Below the pieces are notes generated by a model. The model saw only the letters and a program-made list of their open reading frames with translations. It searched no databases and was not told the origin of the DNA. DNA of 32,623 bases from an uncultured Bacilli bacterium. GTDB lineage: Bacteria; Bacillota_I; Bacilli_A; RFN20; CAG-826. The stretch lies in assembly GCA_944350325.1 (NCBI GenBank), contig CALVOS010000060.1, forward strand, positions 1 through 32,623, given 5' to 3'. Shown in pieces: positions 1 to 7,436 of this stretch; the first letter of the stretch is position 1, and the number at the start of each line of letters is the position of its first letter. The position numbers and the translations under genes are program-made.

Positions 1-426
1 GTCCTTGCAGAGGGGGCCTGCACCGATAGCAACTGGATGGGCCAGCATGACCTTCGCGGAGGGACCTTCTCCGCAATCGCCGACTTCGGGCTTCTCCACA
101 AGGCATATCTCGCCGCGAGGAAGAAAGGCCTCGAGGTGCACGTGGGGAACATCCTTTCCGCGGACATCTTCTACGATCACGATCCCTCGACTTGGAAGAA
201 ATGGGCCGGGCTCGGGGTGCTCGGGGTCGAGATGGAAGCCTATGGCCTATACGCGAACGCCGCCTCCATGGGGAAGAAGGCCCTCGCCCTCCTGACCGTC
301 ACCGATAGCTTCCTCGGGGGGAAGAAGCTCACGAGCGAGGAGAGGCAGCTTGGCCTCGGCGAGATGGTGGAGACTGCCCTCATGGTGGCCGAGAGCGAGG
401 TTGGATGCCCTATTCTGTCAGACTGA
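1..426 (+). CDS. deoD: Purine nucleoside phosphorylase DeoD-type, 3' part (5' end outside window)
   Basis: Reading frame 1 is open from the first base to the TGA at 424-426 and gives 141 residues, a little over half of a typical DeoD (about 235 residues). It matches the C-terminal part of the hexameric PNP family: a GACTDSN segment, an FAAIADF-like block (here FSAIADF), a GNILSADIFY block, the substrate-binding GVEMEAYGLY segment and a TVTDSF segment before the last helices. The enzyme splits purine (deoxy)nucleosides with phosphate to free base and (deoxy)ribose-1-phosphate, and acts in cytoplasmic purine salvage. The conserved Glu of VEMEA that contacts the ribose is present. In the VSD motif that carries the catalytic Asp in E. 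coli DeoD, the sequence here is VTD, so that Asp is kept. The downstream gene starts inside this one (22-base overlap), which suggests co-translation. Family assignment is secure; the N-terminus cannot be judged. Confidence 0.93.
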   Translation, partial: VLAEGACTDSNWMGQHDLRGGTFSAIADFGLLHKAYLAARKKGLEVHVGNILSADIFYDHDPSTWKKWAGLGVLGVEMEAYGLYANAASMGKKALALLTVTDSFLGGKKLTSEERQLGLGEMVETALMVAESEVGCPILSD

Positions 427-1028
427 CGCTCTTCATCGTCGTGGCCGTGATCGTCGGCCTCCTTTTCCTTGCCCTGTTCCTCCTGCCGCCCCTGAGAAGG
501 GCGCTATACCGGAGCCACCCGATGCGCATGTTCTATCGCCGGGTGATGCATACGGCGCGGGATGGGGACTACTACCTGATCAACGACTTCACCCTTCGCA
601 CCGGCAAGGAGGAGTTCATCCACGTCGACCATCTCCTCGCGGGGGACAAGTTCCTCTACGTCGTGACGGACCGCTACTACGAAGGGGCGGTGAACGCGAA
701 GCCCGACGACTACCGCTGGCTTCTCTATGAGCGCGGCGGCGGGAAGCGCTACGTAAGGAACCCGCTCGTGGAGAACAAGACGGCGATGGAGCGGCTTTCG
801 ATCCTGAGCGGGATCCCGACCTCCTACATGGTGGGGGTCGTGCTCGTGAACGACGATTGCTTCGTGAACCGCTACGACTCGGAGGATGGCGGGAACTTCC
901 TCGTGAGCGAGCGGAAGTTTCCGCGCCTGGTGCGCGATTTCGAAGGAAGGCAGGTCGAGCCGTTCCGCAAGGAAGAGCTCTGGCAGACCGTCCAGGACCT
1001 TCATGAGCTGAAGGAAGGAAACAAGTAG
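405..1028 (+). CDS. Membrane-anchored NERD-like domain protein
   Basis: A 207-residue protein with an N-terminal membrane segment (about residues 5-30, ending LLPPLRRALYR) and a soluble remainder. Residues about 50-130 look like a nuclease-related (NERD) domain: a tract ending FIHVDHLLAGDKFLYVVTD resembles the family's 'qIDHivvs..GifviEtK' core, followed by a strand-rich stretch with RNPLVENKTAMERL and MVGVVLVNDDC, which fits the later part of NERD. The Glu/Lys of the canonical nuclease-like core are not clearly kept (VVTDRYYEG replaces ..EtKn..G), so catalytic activity is doubtful. Start at 405 gives the best membrane segment but overlaps deoD by 22 bases. It precedes the next gene by a single base (stop 1026-1028, ATG 1030), so the two are surely co-expressed. 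The NERD assignment is by pattern only. Confidence 0.7.
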   Translation: MPYSVRLTLFIVVAVIVGLLFLALFLLPPLRRALYRSHPMRMFYRRVMHTARDGDYYLINDFTLRTGKEEFIHVDHLLAGDKFLYVVTDRYYEGAVNAKPDDYRWLLYERGGGKRYVRNPLVENKTAMERLSILSGIPTSYMVGVVLVNDDCFVNRYDSEDGGNFLVSERKFPRLVRDFEGRQVEPFRKEELWQTVQDLHELKEGNK

Positions 1029-1029
1029 A

Positions 1030-2136
1030 ATGGAAGATGAGAGCAAATTTCGCGCGGATCCCCGCGCGCTTTATCGGGAAACGGCGGCATTCCTTCCCAA
1101 GGCGCTGAAAGGCCTATGGCCCGTCTTCCTTATCGCCTGCGTCTTCGCCGCGGCGGTGGGCTTCAGCGGCTCCGTGCCCCTTCTCCTCCTGATCACGGTC
1201 CCCTTCATCCTTCTTCCCTTCTACGCCTCCCTCACGATCGGCGTCTCGCTCATCGCGCAGGGGAAGGAAGCCGACGGAAGGACGCTCGGCAAGGGCCTCT
1301 TGGCCTACTTCCGCCCACCTTTCTTCGGGAACTACGGGATAACAAGGACGTTCATCTACGGGGCGCTCCTTCTCCTGCTCCTCGGTCCGGTGATCACCCT
1401 CATCGCCGCCCTGACGGCCGAGAACTGGAACCCGGCGCTCATGGAGGAGATCGACGCCCTCCTTTCAAGCCTCGGATCGACCGGGAGCCTCGGGGTGAGC
1501 ATCGACCAGCTCCTGACGGAGTACCCGCAGCTCATGCTCTTTGAGAACGCCGTCCTTGCCTCGGAGATGGGCCTCGTCTTCCTGCTCTACGTCCATCGCC
1601 AGAACAAGGCCGCCATCATCCCACATATCGCGATCCATCTTCCGAACCCCTACCTTGCGCGGGCGATCCTCGAGCGGGCGTTCCGCGGGCCCTTCGGCCT
1701 GAGGAAGGACTACTACGTGGGCGCGATCCCCGGCTACCTTGCCCCTGCCGTGGGCTACGTGGCCGGGGTGCTCATCGCGGCCTACACGCCCGTCGGCCCC
1801 CTCTGGATGCCAGCCTTCGGGCTCATGGCCGGGCTCCTCTTCCACGTCCTTTCCCTCCTATGGCACCTTTCCTACGTGGAACGGCTCTTCGCCAAGTACG
1901 AGCCGCTCTTCCGCGACCAGACGATCACGCTCTTCCGTGAGAGCGCAGAGCGCTTCGAGGCGATGGGGGAGATGGGCCGCGAGTACGCCGAGAGGCTTCG
2001 CGAGAGCCTGCGTGAGCAGGAGGGGAACGAACCTGCGGGGGAGGACGCCCCGACCCTTCCAAACGACGAGAAAGCGCCTGAGGATGACTCCCGGCCGAAC
2101 CTCGAGGACTACGGGAGGCGCGACGGACGGGACTAG
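1030..2136 (+). CDS. Polytopic membrane protein of unknown function
   Basis: A 368-residue protein that I do not recognise. Hydrophobic stretches lie at about residues 29-46, 50-76, 108-128, 167-190 and 227-280 (two or three spans), so five to seven membrane spans are expected. The N-terminal 28 residues and the last 85 are hydrophilic. The C-terminal tail is rich in Glu and Arg, likely helical and cytoplasmic, and ends in an acidic Pro-containing segment. A basic loop around residues 203-222 (YLARAILERAFRG) separates the two halves. It starts one base after the NERD-like gene stops, so the two may form a unit at the membrane. It ends 4 bases past the stop of the convergent sugar transferase gene, with no terminator hairpin between them. 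No catalytic motif is visible. Confidence 0.8.
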   Translation: MEDESKFRADPRALYRETAAFLPKALKGLWPVFLIACVFAAAVGFSGSVPLLLLITVPFILLPFYASLTIGVSLIAQGKEADGRTLGKGLLAYFRPPFFGNYGITRTFIYGALLLLLLGPVITLIAALTAENWNPALMEEIDALLSSLGSTGSLGVSIDQLLTEYPQLMLFENAVLASEMGLVFLLYVHRQNKAAIIPHIAIHLPNPYLARAILERAFRGPFGLRKDYYVGAIPGYLAPAVGYVAGVLIAAYTPVGPLWMPAFGLMAGLLFHVLSLLWHLSYVERLFAKYEPLFRDQTITLFRESAERFEAMGEMGREYAERLRESLREQEGNEPAGEDAPTLPNDEKAPEDDSRPNLEDYGRRDGRD

Positions 2137-2747
2137 CCCTTCCTCAGGATGAGCCCGATCACCATCGGGATCGTCCGGAAGAAGATCGCGAAATCCTGCC
2201 GGAAGGAGAATTTCCTCACATATTCCCCGTCGAACTTCGCCTTTTCCTGGATGTCGTGCCGGCATTCCATCCGCATCTGGGCGAGGCCCGTCAGCCCAGG
2301 ACGGACGAGGAAGGGGTCGTACTCCTGGTTCTTCCTCGCCTCGTAAAGAGGCGTTTCGAACTGCTTTTCCTGCATCGGGCGCGGACCAATTAGGGACATG
2401 TCGCCCCGGAAGACGTTCCATAGCTGCGGGAGCTCGTCCATGCGGCTCCTCCTGAGGAATTTTGCGAACCTCGGGAGAGGAACCGTCGTATCGTCGTTCA
2501 GTTCCAAAGGGGACTTGTGGGAAGGCGCCTCCACCCTCATCGTCCTGAACTTGTAGATGACGAAAGGCTTCTCGTCTTTCCCGAGCCTTACCTGCCGGAA
2601 CAGGATGGGCCCCGGGGACCCCGCCCTGACGAGGATTGCCCCAACCAGAAGGAAAGGCGATACGAAAAGGAGGCCAACCCCTGAGACGAGGACGTCCATC
2701 GAACGCTTGAAGAAGCGGAATCCGAGCGTGCCGGGCCTTCGTTCCAT
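2133..2747 (-). CDS. Small sugar transferase (polyprenyl-phosphate sugar-1-phosphate transferase)
   Basis: The 204-residue protein is a minimal bacterial sugar transferase of the monotopic phosphoglycosyl transferase family, which moves a sugar-1-phosphate from a nucleotide sugar to undecaprenyl phosphate at the inner face of the membrane. Visible family signatures in order: KRSMDVLVSGVGLL, a hydrophobic re-entrant helix about residues 20-42, SPGPILFRQVRLGK, YKFRTMR (64-71), RRSRMDELPQLWNV with the catalytic Asp-Glu pair at 104-105, MSLIGPRP (118-124) and VRPGLTGLAQM. The ATG at 2747 is chosen because MERRPG leads straight into the family's N-terminus; the longer open frame upstream reads back through a terminator and a tRNA. 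No other glycan gene is near, which is unusual since these enzymes normally sit in capsule or glycosylation clusters. It is convergent with the membrane protein gene, overlapping it by 4 bases. Confidence 0.93.
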   Translation of the reverse strand: MERRPGTLGFRFFKRSMDVLVSGVGLLFVSPFLLVGAILVRAGSPGPILFRQVRLGKDEKPFVIYKFRTMRVEAPSHKSPLELNDDTTVPLPRFAKFLRRSRMDELPQLWNVFRGDMSLIGPRPMQEKQFETPLYEARKNQEYDPFLVRPGLTGLAQMRMECRHDIQEKAKFDGEYVRKFSFRQDFAIFFRTIPMVIGLILRKG

Positions 2748-2780
2748 CGGCGGTGGATGATACTCCCCGCGAAGGGGAAG

Positions 2781-2805
2781 AAAAAGCCCGGCGCGAACGC
2801 CGGGC
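2781..2805 (-). terminator. Rho-independent terminator of tRNA-Gly
   Basis: On the minus strand an 8-bp GC stem (arms 2798-2805 and 2786-2793, loop 2794-2797) is followed by five T (2785-2781). It lies just after the tRNA-Gly 3' end and before the sugar transferase start. Confidence 0.85.
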
Positions 2806-2814
2806 GTCTTCTCC

Positions 2815-2888
2815 TGGAGCAAGTGACGGGAATCGAACCCGCGTGTTAACCTTGGCAAGGTTACGTTCTACCATTGAACTACACCTGC
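2815..2888 (-). tRNA. tRNA-Gly (anticodon GCC)
   Basis: The reverse complement folds into a full cloverleaf of 74 bases: acceptor GCAGGTG with CACTTGC, D arm GTTC..GAAC, anticodon stem TAACC/GGTTA with loop TTGCCAA, T arm GCGGG/CCCGT with loop TTCGATT, discriminator T and an encoded CCA (2815-2817). A strong promoter lies upstream and a terminator downstream, so it is a single-gene unit. Confidence 0.97.
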
Positions 2889-2911
2889 GCCGCTCCTCTC
2901 GAAGCGAGGGG

Positions 2912-2940
2912 ATTATATAGAGGGTCCCAATCGATGGCAA
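2912..2940 (-). promoter_or_regulatory. Promoter of tRNA-Gly
   Basis: On the minus strand TTGCCA (2940-2935), a 17-base spacer and TATAAT (2917-2912), about 24 bases before the tRNA 5' end. It is the best sigma-70 type promoter in the window and lies back to back with the gltX promoter. Confidence 0.8.
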
Positions 2941-2957
2941 GAGGAAGAGACCGCTCC

Positions 2958-2963
2958 TATAAT
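2958..2963 (+). promoter_or_regulatory. -10 box of gltX
   Basis: A perfect TATAAT lies 25 bases before the gltX ATG. No good -35 box is seen 16-18 bases upstream. A GGAAGG ribosome binding site lies between the box and the start. Confidence 0.65.
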
Positions 2964-2988
2964 CTCCCATCGAAAGGAAGGTGTCCCT

Positions 2989-4668
2989 ATGGTTGGAAAC
3001 GACGAGATCGCTGAGCTCCTGCTTCCTGAGGCGAAGGTAGCTCCCGAGGAGCTGGAGGCGCGCTATCCGGAAAGGAGCCTTCCGGAAGGGGCCTACGTGA
3101 CCCGCTTCGCCCCCTCGCCCACGGGCTTCCTCCATACGGGGAGCCTCTTCACCGCCTTCCTCGCCCACCGGCTCGCCCAGCAGTCGGGAGGGGTCTTCTT
3201 CCTCCGCATCGAGGACACGGACACCAAGCGGACGATCGCCGGGTCCGCCGAGGAGCTGATCGAGCAACTCGCCCGGTTCGGGATCATCGCCGACGAAGGC
3301 TTCCTCCCCGATGGGGAAAAGGGAGCCTACGGGCCCTACCGCCAGAGCGAGAGAGGGGACATCTACAAGGTTTTCGTGAAAAAGCTCCTGAAGGAAGGGA
3401 AGGCCTACCCCGACTTCTGCACCGCCGAGGACCTCGCCAGGATCCGCGCCGTCCAGGAGGCGAGCAAGGTCATCCCGGGCTACTGGGGGCCCTACGCCAG
3501 GGACAGGAAGCTCACCAACGAGGAACGGAAGGAAAGGATCCTCCGCGGGGACCCCTGGGTGATCCGCTTCCGGAGCGAGGGAAACCACGACCGCAAGGTC
3601 CGCTTCCACGACGAGATCCGCGGCGACCTCGACATCGCCGAGAACGACATCGACGTCGTCATCCTCAAGAGCGACGGCCTCCCGACCTATCATTTCGCCC
3701 ATGTCGTCGACGACCACCTGATGCGGACGAACCTCGTCTCGCGGGGCGAGGAGTGGATTCCCTCCACGCCCGTCCATCTGGAGTTGTTCCGCGCGCTTGG
3801 CTGGGAGCATCCTCGCTACGCGCATCTCCCGGTCATCATGAAGCTCGACCACGGGAACAAGCGGAAGCTTTCCAAGAGGAAGGACCCGGAGGCCGCGGTC
3901 TCCTACTTCCTCAAGGAGGGCTACCCGCCGGAGGCGCTCCTCGTCTATCTCATGTCCATCGCCAACTCGAACTTCGAGGAATGGACGGAGAAGGAGGACT
4001 CCTTCGACTTCCGCGCCTTCCCCTTCTCCCTTGGGAAGATGTCGCTGGACGGTGCGCTCTTCGACCTCGACAAGCTGACCTTTTTCTCCCGGGAGCTCCT
4101 CGCCAAGTGGCGGGGAGGGGACATGCTCCCGCCCCTCCTTTCCTGGGCAAGCGAGAACGATCCCTCCCTGGCCGAGCGCATCCGGAAGGATCCCTCCTAT
4201 ATGGAACGGATCCTCGACATCGAGAAGGATCGGGCGAACCCCCGGAAGGACTATGCGAAATGGTCCGACGTCGGGCCGGCCTCCGCCTTCTTCTACCGCG
4301 ACCTCTTCGAGCCGCTGGAGGAAAGGGGGTTCCCCTACGATCCGAAGTACGAGCTCTCCTTCATCTCTTCCTGGCTCCAGGAATGCGCGGACGGGATGCT
4401 CTACGGCGTGGAGGAGTCCCTTTGGTGGTCGGGGGTCAAGGAGCTCGCGGCGAAGCGCGGCTTCGCGACAAGGAACAAGGACTACAAGGAGCGCCCGGGG
4501 GACTACGTCGGGTCCCTGGTGGACGCCGCGGAGCTCCTCCGCCTGGCGATCACCGGGGCCAAGCGCTCCCCGAACCTCCACGAGGTCATCTCGATCCTCG
4601 GCAAGGAGGAGACGAGGCGCCGCCTTCTCCACGAGGTCCGGCGTTCCGCGGATTCCTCCCAAGAATAA
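2989..4668 (+). CDS. gltX: Glutamyl-tRNA synthetase
   Basis: This class I aminoacyl-tRNA synthetase charges tRNA-Glu with glutamate. The 559-residue product has the HIGH-type nucleotide site in FAPSPTGFLHTGSLFTAF (about residues 40-57), the IEDTDTKR segment that contacts glutamate and ATP, the GLPTYHFAHVVDDHLM block before the catalytic loop, and the KMSKS-type loop KLSKRK at 293-298. The C-terminal third (from about residue 380) is the helical anticodon-binding part. The protein is longer than the usual 470-490 residues, mainly through the N-terminal 30 residues and the C-terminal half; long forms occur in some Bacilli and Mollicutes relatives (recollection, not checked). The ATG at 2989 follows a GGAAGG site and a TATAAT box. 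The gene is followed after 39 bases by its own substrate tRNA, tRNA-Glu(CUC), which has a separate promoter. Confidence 0.96.
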   Translation: MVGNDEIAELLLPEAKVAPEELEARYPERSLPEGAYVTRFAPSPTGFLHTGSLFTAFLAHRLAQQSGGVFFLRIEDTDTKRTIAGSAEELIEQLARFGIIADEGFLPDGEKGAYGPYRQSERGDIYKVFVKKLLKEGKAYPDFCTAEDLARIRAVQEASKVIPGYWGPYARDRKLTNEERKERILRGDPWVIRFRSEGNHDRKVRFHDEIRGDLDIAENDIDVVILKSDGLPTYHFAHVVDDHLMRTNLVSRGEEWIPSTPVHLELFRALGWEHPRYAHLPVIMKLDHGNKRKLSKRKDPEAAVSYFLKEGYPPEALLVYLMSIANSNFEEWTEKEDSFDFRAFPFSLGKMSLDGALFDLDKLTFFSRELLAKWRGGDMLPPLLSWASENDPSLAERIRKDPSYMERILDIEKDRANPRKDYAKWSDVGPASAFFYRDLFEPLEERGFPYDPKYELSFISSWLQECADGMLYGVEESLWWSGVKELAAKRGFATRNKDYKERPGDYVGSLVDAAELLRLAITGAKRSPNLHEVISILGKEETRRRLLHEVRRSADSSQE

Positions 4669-4669
4669 G

Positions 4670-4698
4670 TTGCATCTTCCTTGAGGGCGTGGTATAAA
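4670..4698 (+). promoter_or_regulatory. Promoter of tRNA-Glu(CUC)
   Basis: TTGCAT (4670-4675), a 17-base spacer and TATAAA (4693-4698) lie 9 bases before the tRNA 5' end. The -35 box begins 1 base after the gltX stop codon. Confidence 0.7.
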
Positions 4699-4707
4699 AC
4701 GCTCCGC

Positions 4708-4782
4708 GGCCCTGTGGTCAAGCGGCTAAGACGCAACCCTCTCAAGGTTGAATCCCGGGTTCGATTCCCGGCTGGGTCACCA
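4708..4782 (+). tRNA. tRNA-Glu (anticodon CTC)
   Basis: A 75-base cloverleaf: acceptor GGCCCTG with CTGGGTC (one T-T mismatch at position 6 and one G-T pair), D arm, anticodon stem CAACC/GGTTG with loop CTCTCAA, T arm CCGGG/CCCGG with loop TTCGATT, discriminator A and encoded CCA (4780-4782). It sits directly behind gltX, which charges it. A second glutamate isoacceptor (UUC) is at 15664. Confidence 0.95.
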
Positions 4783-4793
4783 ACGAAGCGCCA

Positions 4794-4818
4794 GGCCCCG
4801 GATGCTCCGGGGCCTTTT
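4794..4818 (+). terminator. Terminator of tRNA-Glu(CUC)
   Basis: A 9-bp stem (4794-4802 with 4806-4814, loop TGC) is followed by four T. It is 46 bases before the pyrG start, so pyrG needs either read-through or a promoter in the short gap; none is clear there. Confidence 0.8.
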
Positions 4819-4863
4819 GCTTGCCTTCCCGCTTCGCAGGAATGGGGGTATCCTTCCCCCGTC

Positions 4864-6468
4864 ATGGGAACTAAGTACGTGTTCGTTACGGGAGGGGTGG
4901 TCTCTTCTCTTGGAAAAGGGATCTTCGCCTCCTCCCTCGGCCTCCTTCTTAAGTCGGGAGGGCTTCGCGTCTCGATGATGAAGCTCGATCCCTACTTGAA
5001 CATCGATCCGGGGACGATGTCTCCCTACCAGCACGGGGAGGTCTACGTGACGGAGGACGGGGCCGAGACCGACCTCGACCTCGGCCACTACGAGAGGTGG
5101 ATCGACGAGAACCTCACCAAGGAAAGCTCCCTCACCTCGGGGAAGGTGTACATGTCCGTCATGGACAAGGAACGGCGCGGGGACTACCTGGGGGCGTGCA
5201 TCCAGGTCATCCCGCACGTGACCGACGAGATCAAGATGAGGATCCGCGAGGCGGCGCGCGTCCAGAAGGCGGACGTGATCATCTGCGAGATCGGGGGGAC
5301 GGTGGGGGACATCGAGTCCCTCCCCTTCCTCGAGGCGATCCGCGAGATGAGGCTGGAGGAAGGCCTGGGATCCACGCTTTTCGTCCATAACACCCTCGTG
5401 CCCTACCTTCGCTCGGCGGAGGAGACGAAGACGAAGCCGACCCAGCATTCGGTGAAGGAGCTGCTCTCCCTCGGGATCCAGCCTGACGCGATCGTCCTCC
5501 GGACCGAGGTTCCCTTAACCGAGTCGCAGCTGAGGAAGATCTCGCTTTTCTGCAACGTTCCCCCCGAAGGAGTCTTCACCGCGCTCGACGAGAAGGTCGT
5601 CTATGATCTCCCCGTCCATCTCCATGAGCAGGGCCTGGAGTCCTATGTCCTCCGGAGGCTCGGCCTTCCCGAGCGGGAAAGCGACCTCTCCTCCTGGAAG
5701 GAGTGGATCGGCTCCTTCAAGGAGCGGAAGGGAAAGGTCCGGATCGCCTTGGTCGGGAAGTACGTCGAACTCAAGGACGCCTACCTTTCCGTCAAGAGCG
5801 CGCTCGTCCATGCCGGGGCGCGGCTTGGGCGGAACGTCGAGATCGACTGGATCAAGTCATCCGCCCTCACGGATGAGAACTGCCGATCCCTCCTTGGCGA
5901 GGCGGACGGGATCCTCGTCCCGGGAGGCTTCGGGGAAAGAGGAAGCGAGGGGAAGAAGGTCGCGATCCGCTACGCCCGGGAGAACGGGATTCCCTTCCTG
6001 GGAATCTGCTTCGGGATGCAGCTCGCCATCATCGAGTTCGCCCAGCATGTCCTAGGGTGGGAGGACGCCGACTCGGCGGAATTCGATCCCCACTGCTCCC
6101 GCCCAGTGATCGATCTTCTGCGCGGCCAGTACGACGGCATCGAGCTCGGCGGGACGATGCGCCTGGGAAACTACCCCTGTCTTACGAAGGAAGGGTCTCT
6201 TGCCCGGAAGCTATACGGGAAGGAACGGATCGAGGAGAGGCACCGCCATCGCTATGAGTTCAACTCCCGCTACCGCGAGGACTTCGAGAAGGCCGGGCTT
6301 TCCTTCTCCGGCATCAATCCCGACTCGGGCCTCGTCGAGATCATCGAGCTCCCGGGTCATCCCTATTTCGTCGCCTCGCAGTTCCATCCGGAGTTCACCT
6401 CCCGCCCGCTTCGCCCGAACCCCCTCTTCCTTGGGTTCATCGAGGCGGCTATGAAGAGAAGGGGATGA
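4864..6468 (+). CDS. pyrG: CTP synthase
   Basis: CTP synthase converts UTP to CTP with ATP and glutamine, the last step of de novo cytidine nucleotide synthesis in the cytoplasm. The 534-residue product fits the usual length (about 535-545). It opens with the amidoligase signature [15 protein letters not shown] (P-loop), has [14 protein letters not shown] and [13 protein letters not shown], and ends with a class I glutamine amidotransferase domain: GICFGMQ with nucleophile Cys382 and HPEF with His508 and Glu510. The ATG at 4864 is chosen because the family starts about five residues before FVTGG; the frame continues upstream only through the tRNA. A GGAATGGGGG stretch at about 4839-4848 is a distant ribosome binding site, and a G5/C5 inverted repeat (4844-4860) lies just before the start. 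The next gene overlaps by 4 bases. Confidence 0.97.
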   Translation: MGTKYVFVTGGVVSSLGKGIFASSLGLLLKSGGLRVSMMKLDPYLNIDPGTMSPYQHGEVYVTEDGAETDLDLGHYERWIDENLTKESSLTSGKVYMSVMDKERRGDYLGACIQVIPHVTDEIKMRIREAARVQKADVIICEIGGTVGDIESLPFLEAIREMRLEEGLGSTLFVHNTLVPYLRSAEETKTKPTQHSVKELLSLGIQPDAIVLRTEVPLTESQLRKISLFCNVPPEGVFTALDEKVVYDLPVHLHEQGLESYVLRRLGLPERESDLSSWKEWIGSFKERKGKVRIALVGKYVELKDAYLSVKSALVHAGARLGRNVEIDWIKSSALTDENCRSLLGEADGILVPGGFGERGSEGKKVAIRYARENGIPFLGICFGMQLAIIEFAQHVLGWEDADSAEFDPHCSRPVIDLLRGQYDGIELGGTMRLGNYPCLTKEGSLARKLYGKERIEERHRHRYEFNSRYREDFEKAGLSFSGINPDSGLVEIIELPGHPYFVASQFHPEFTSRPLRPNPLFLGFIEAAMKRRG

Positions 6469-7334
6469 TCCTCTTCCTCCATGGGGCCCTTGCCCGGAAG
6501 GACAAGGGGCGCCTTCCGCGAAGGATCCGCTCCTTCCTCTTGGAGGAAGGGCTTCCCTTCCGCGAGCTTTCCGCGCTCAATCGCGGGGATTACCTCGCTG
6601 AGGTGAGCGCCCTCGGAGAGAAGGACGTTCTCCTTGCGCTGGGAGGAGACGGGACGCTCTCCCTGGCCGCCGACGCCCTCATGGCCGTTCCTGAAAAGAG
6701 GCGCCCTCTCTTCCTTCTCGTCCCGGGAGGGACCTTGGGGGACGGGGCGAGGAACATATGGGGGAGAATCCCCCTTAGGCGACTCCTTTCCTCCCTGAAG
6801 AAGGGCAGGCGAAGGAGGATCGACGTCCTTCGGGCGACTCTCGGGGAGGGGGCGCCCGTCCATTTCCTCTACATGGCCTCCGCGGGCCGCTATTCCTGGG
6901 TCGCCTCGCGCGCGTCCCGAAGGGCGAAGTCCGCCCTCGGACGCCTTTCCTACCTCATTCTCGCCTTCTTTGAGGGGCTTTGCCCTTTTCCCAATCTTGT
7001 CGCGAGGCTTCAAGCAGACGGGATAGAGGAAAGAAAAGAGAAACTTTCCTTCCTCCTCGTCCTGAACGGAAGGAGGATCGGAGGGCTTCCTCTTCGGGGC
7101 GCCGGACCTCTGGACGACGGGAAGGCGGAGGTAAGGCTTGGGAAGGGGGGCGGGCTATCCTCCGCCTTCCGGACCCTCCTTTCCCTCAGGCGCGATATCC
7201 TTCAAACCTCTTCTATTTTCGTGAAATTCGCGCAAATGACCGAGATTTGCATCGATGGGGAGCCCTATCGTTCGAGAAGCCTGGGCGTCGACGTCCTTCC
7301 GGGCGCCCTCGAGATCCTGACGCCTTCCGAGTAA
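6465..7334 (+). CDS. Diacylglycerol/lipid kinase family protein
   Basis: A 289-residue protein of the DagK/YegS/BmrU lipid kinase family, which uses ATP to phosphorylate diacylglycerol or related lipids at the inner membrane face. Seen: the GGDGT nucleotide motif at residues 60-64 in [17 protein letters not shown], and a second conserved loop at 87-97, here [12 protein letters not shown] where the family usually has P.GTgNDfAR, so two usual residues differ (GGT for GTG, DGAR for DFAR). A C-terminal beta-rich half ends with [10 protein letters not shown], like the family's 'lDGE' strand. The start ATGA overlaps the pyrG stop, indicating translational coupling. The pairing is sensible since CTP feeds CDP-diacylglycerol synthesis and DAG kinase recycles diacylglycerol to phosphatidate. 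The substrate is not certain: ceramide- or sphingosine-like lipids are also possible. Confidence 0.85.
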   Translation: MILFLHGALARKDKGRLPRRIRSFLLEEGLPFRELSALNRGDYLAEVSALGEKDVLLALGGDGTLSLAADALMAVPEKRRPLFLLVPGGTLGDGARNIWGRIPLRRLLSSLKKGRRRRIDVLRATLGEGAPVHFLYMASAGRYSWVASRASRRAKSALGRLSYLILAFFEGLCPFPNLVARLQADGIEERKEKLSFLLVLNGRRIGGLPLRGAGPLDDGKAEVRLGKGGGLSSAFRTLLSLRRDILQTSSIFVKFAQMTEICIDGEPYRSRSLGVDVLPGALEILTPSE

Positions 7335-7356
7335 AGCGACCCGCCTTTGCGTGGAT

Positions 7357-7401
7357 TTTCTTTAAGAAACCCCTTTCAGCATCCGGGTCATGGGCTATAA
7401 T
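7357..7401 (+). promoter_or_regulatory. -10 box and upstream inverted repeat of the 7437 gene
   Basis: A perfect TATAAT (7396-7401) lies 35 bases before the ATG at 7437, with no -35 box. Just upstream, in the otherwise GC-rich 100-base gap, is an A/T-rich inverted repeat, TTTCTTTAAGAAA (7357-7369), in the place where a -35 box or operator would be. Confidence 0.5.
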
Positions 7402-7436
7402 CCACCCATACATATTTGGGAAAAGGAGACCCGAAC

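Noticed and set aside
1858-4662. 934-residue open frame on the minus strand
   Set aside because: It runs antisense to the membrane protein gene and gltX, crosses a tRNA and a terminator, and has low-complexity, Arg/Pro/Gly/Glu-rich content with no domain. GC-rich coding DNA leaves long open frames on the opposite strand.
4844-4860. G5/C5 inverted repeat before pyrG as a nucleotide-sensing attenuator
   Set aside because: Some bacteria control pyrG by an attenuator, but here there is no T run, no second pairing arm and no clear promoter in the 45-base gap.
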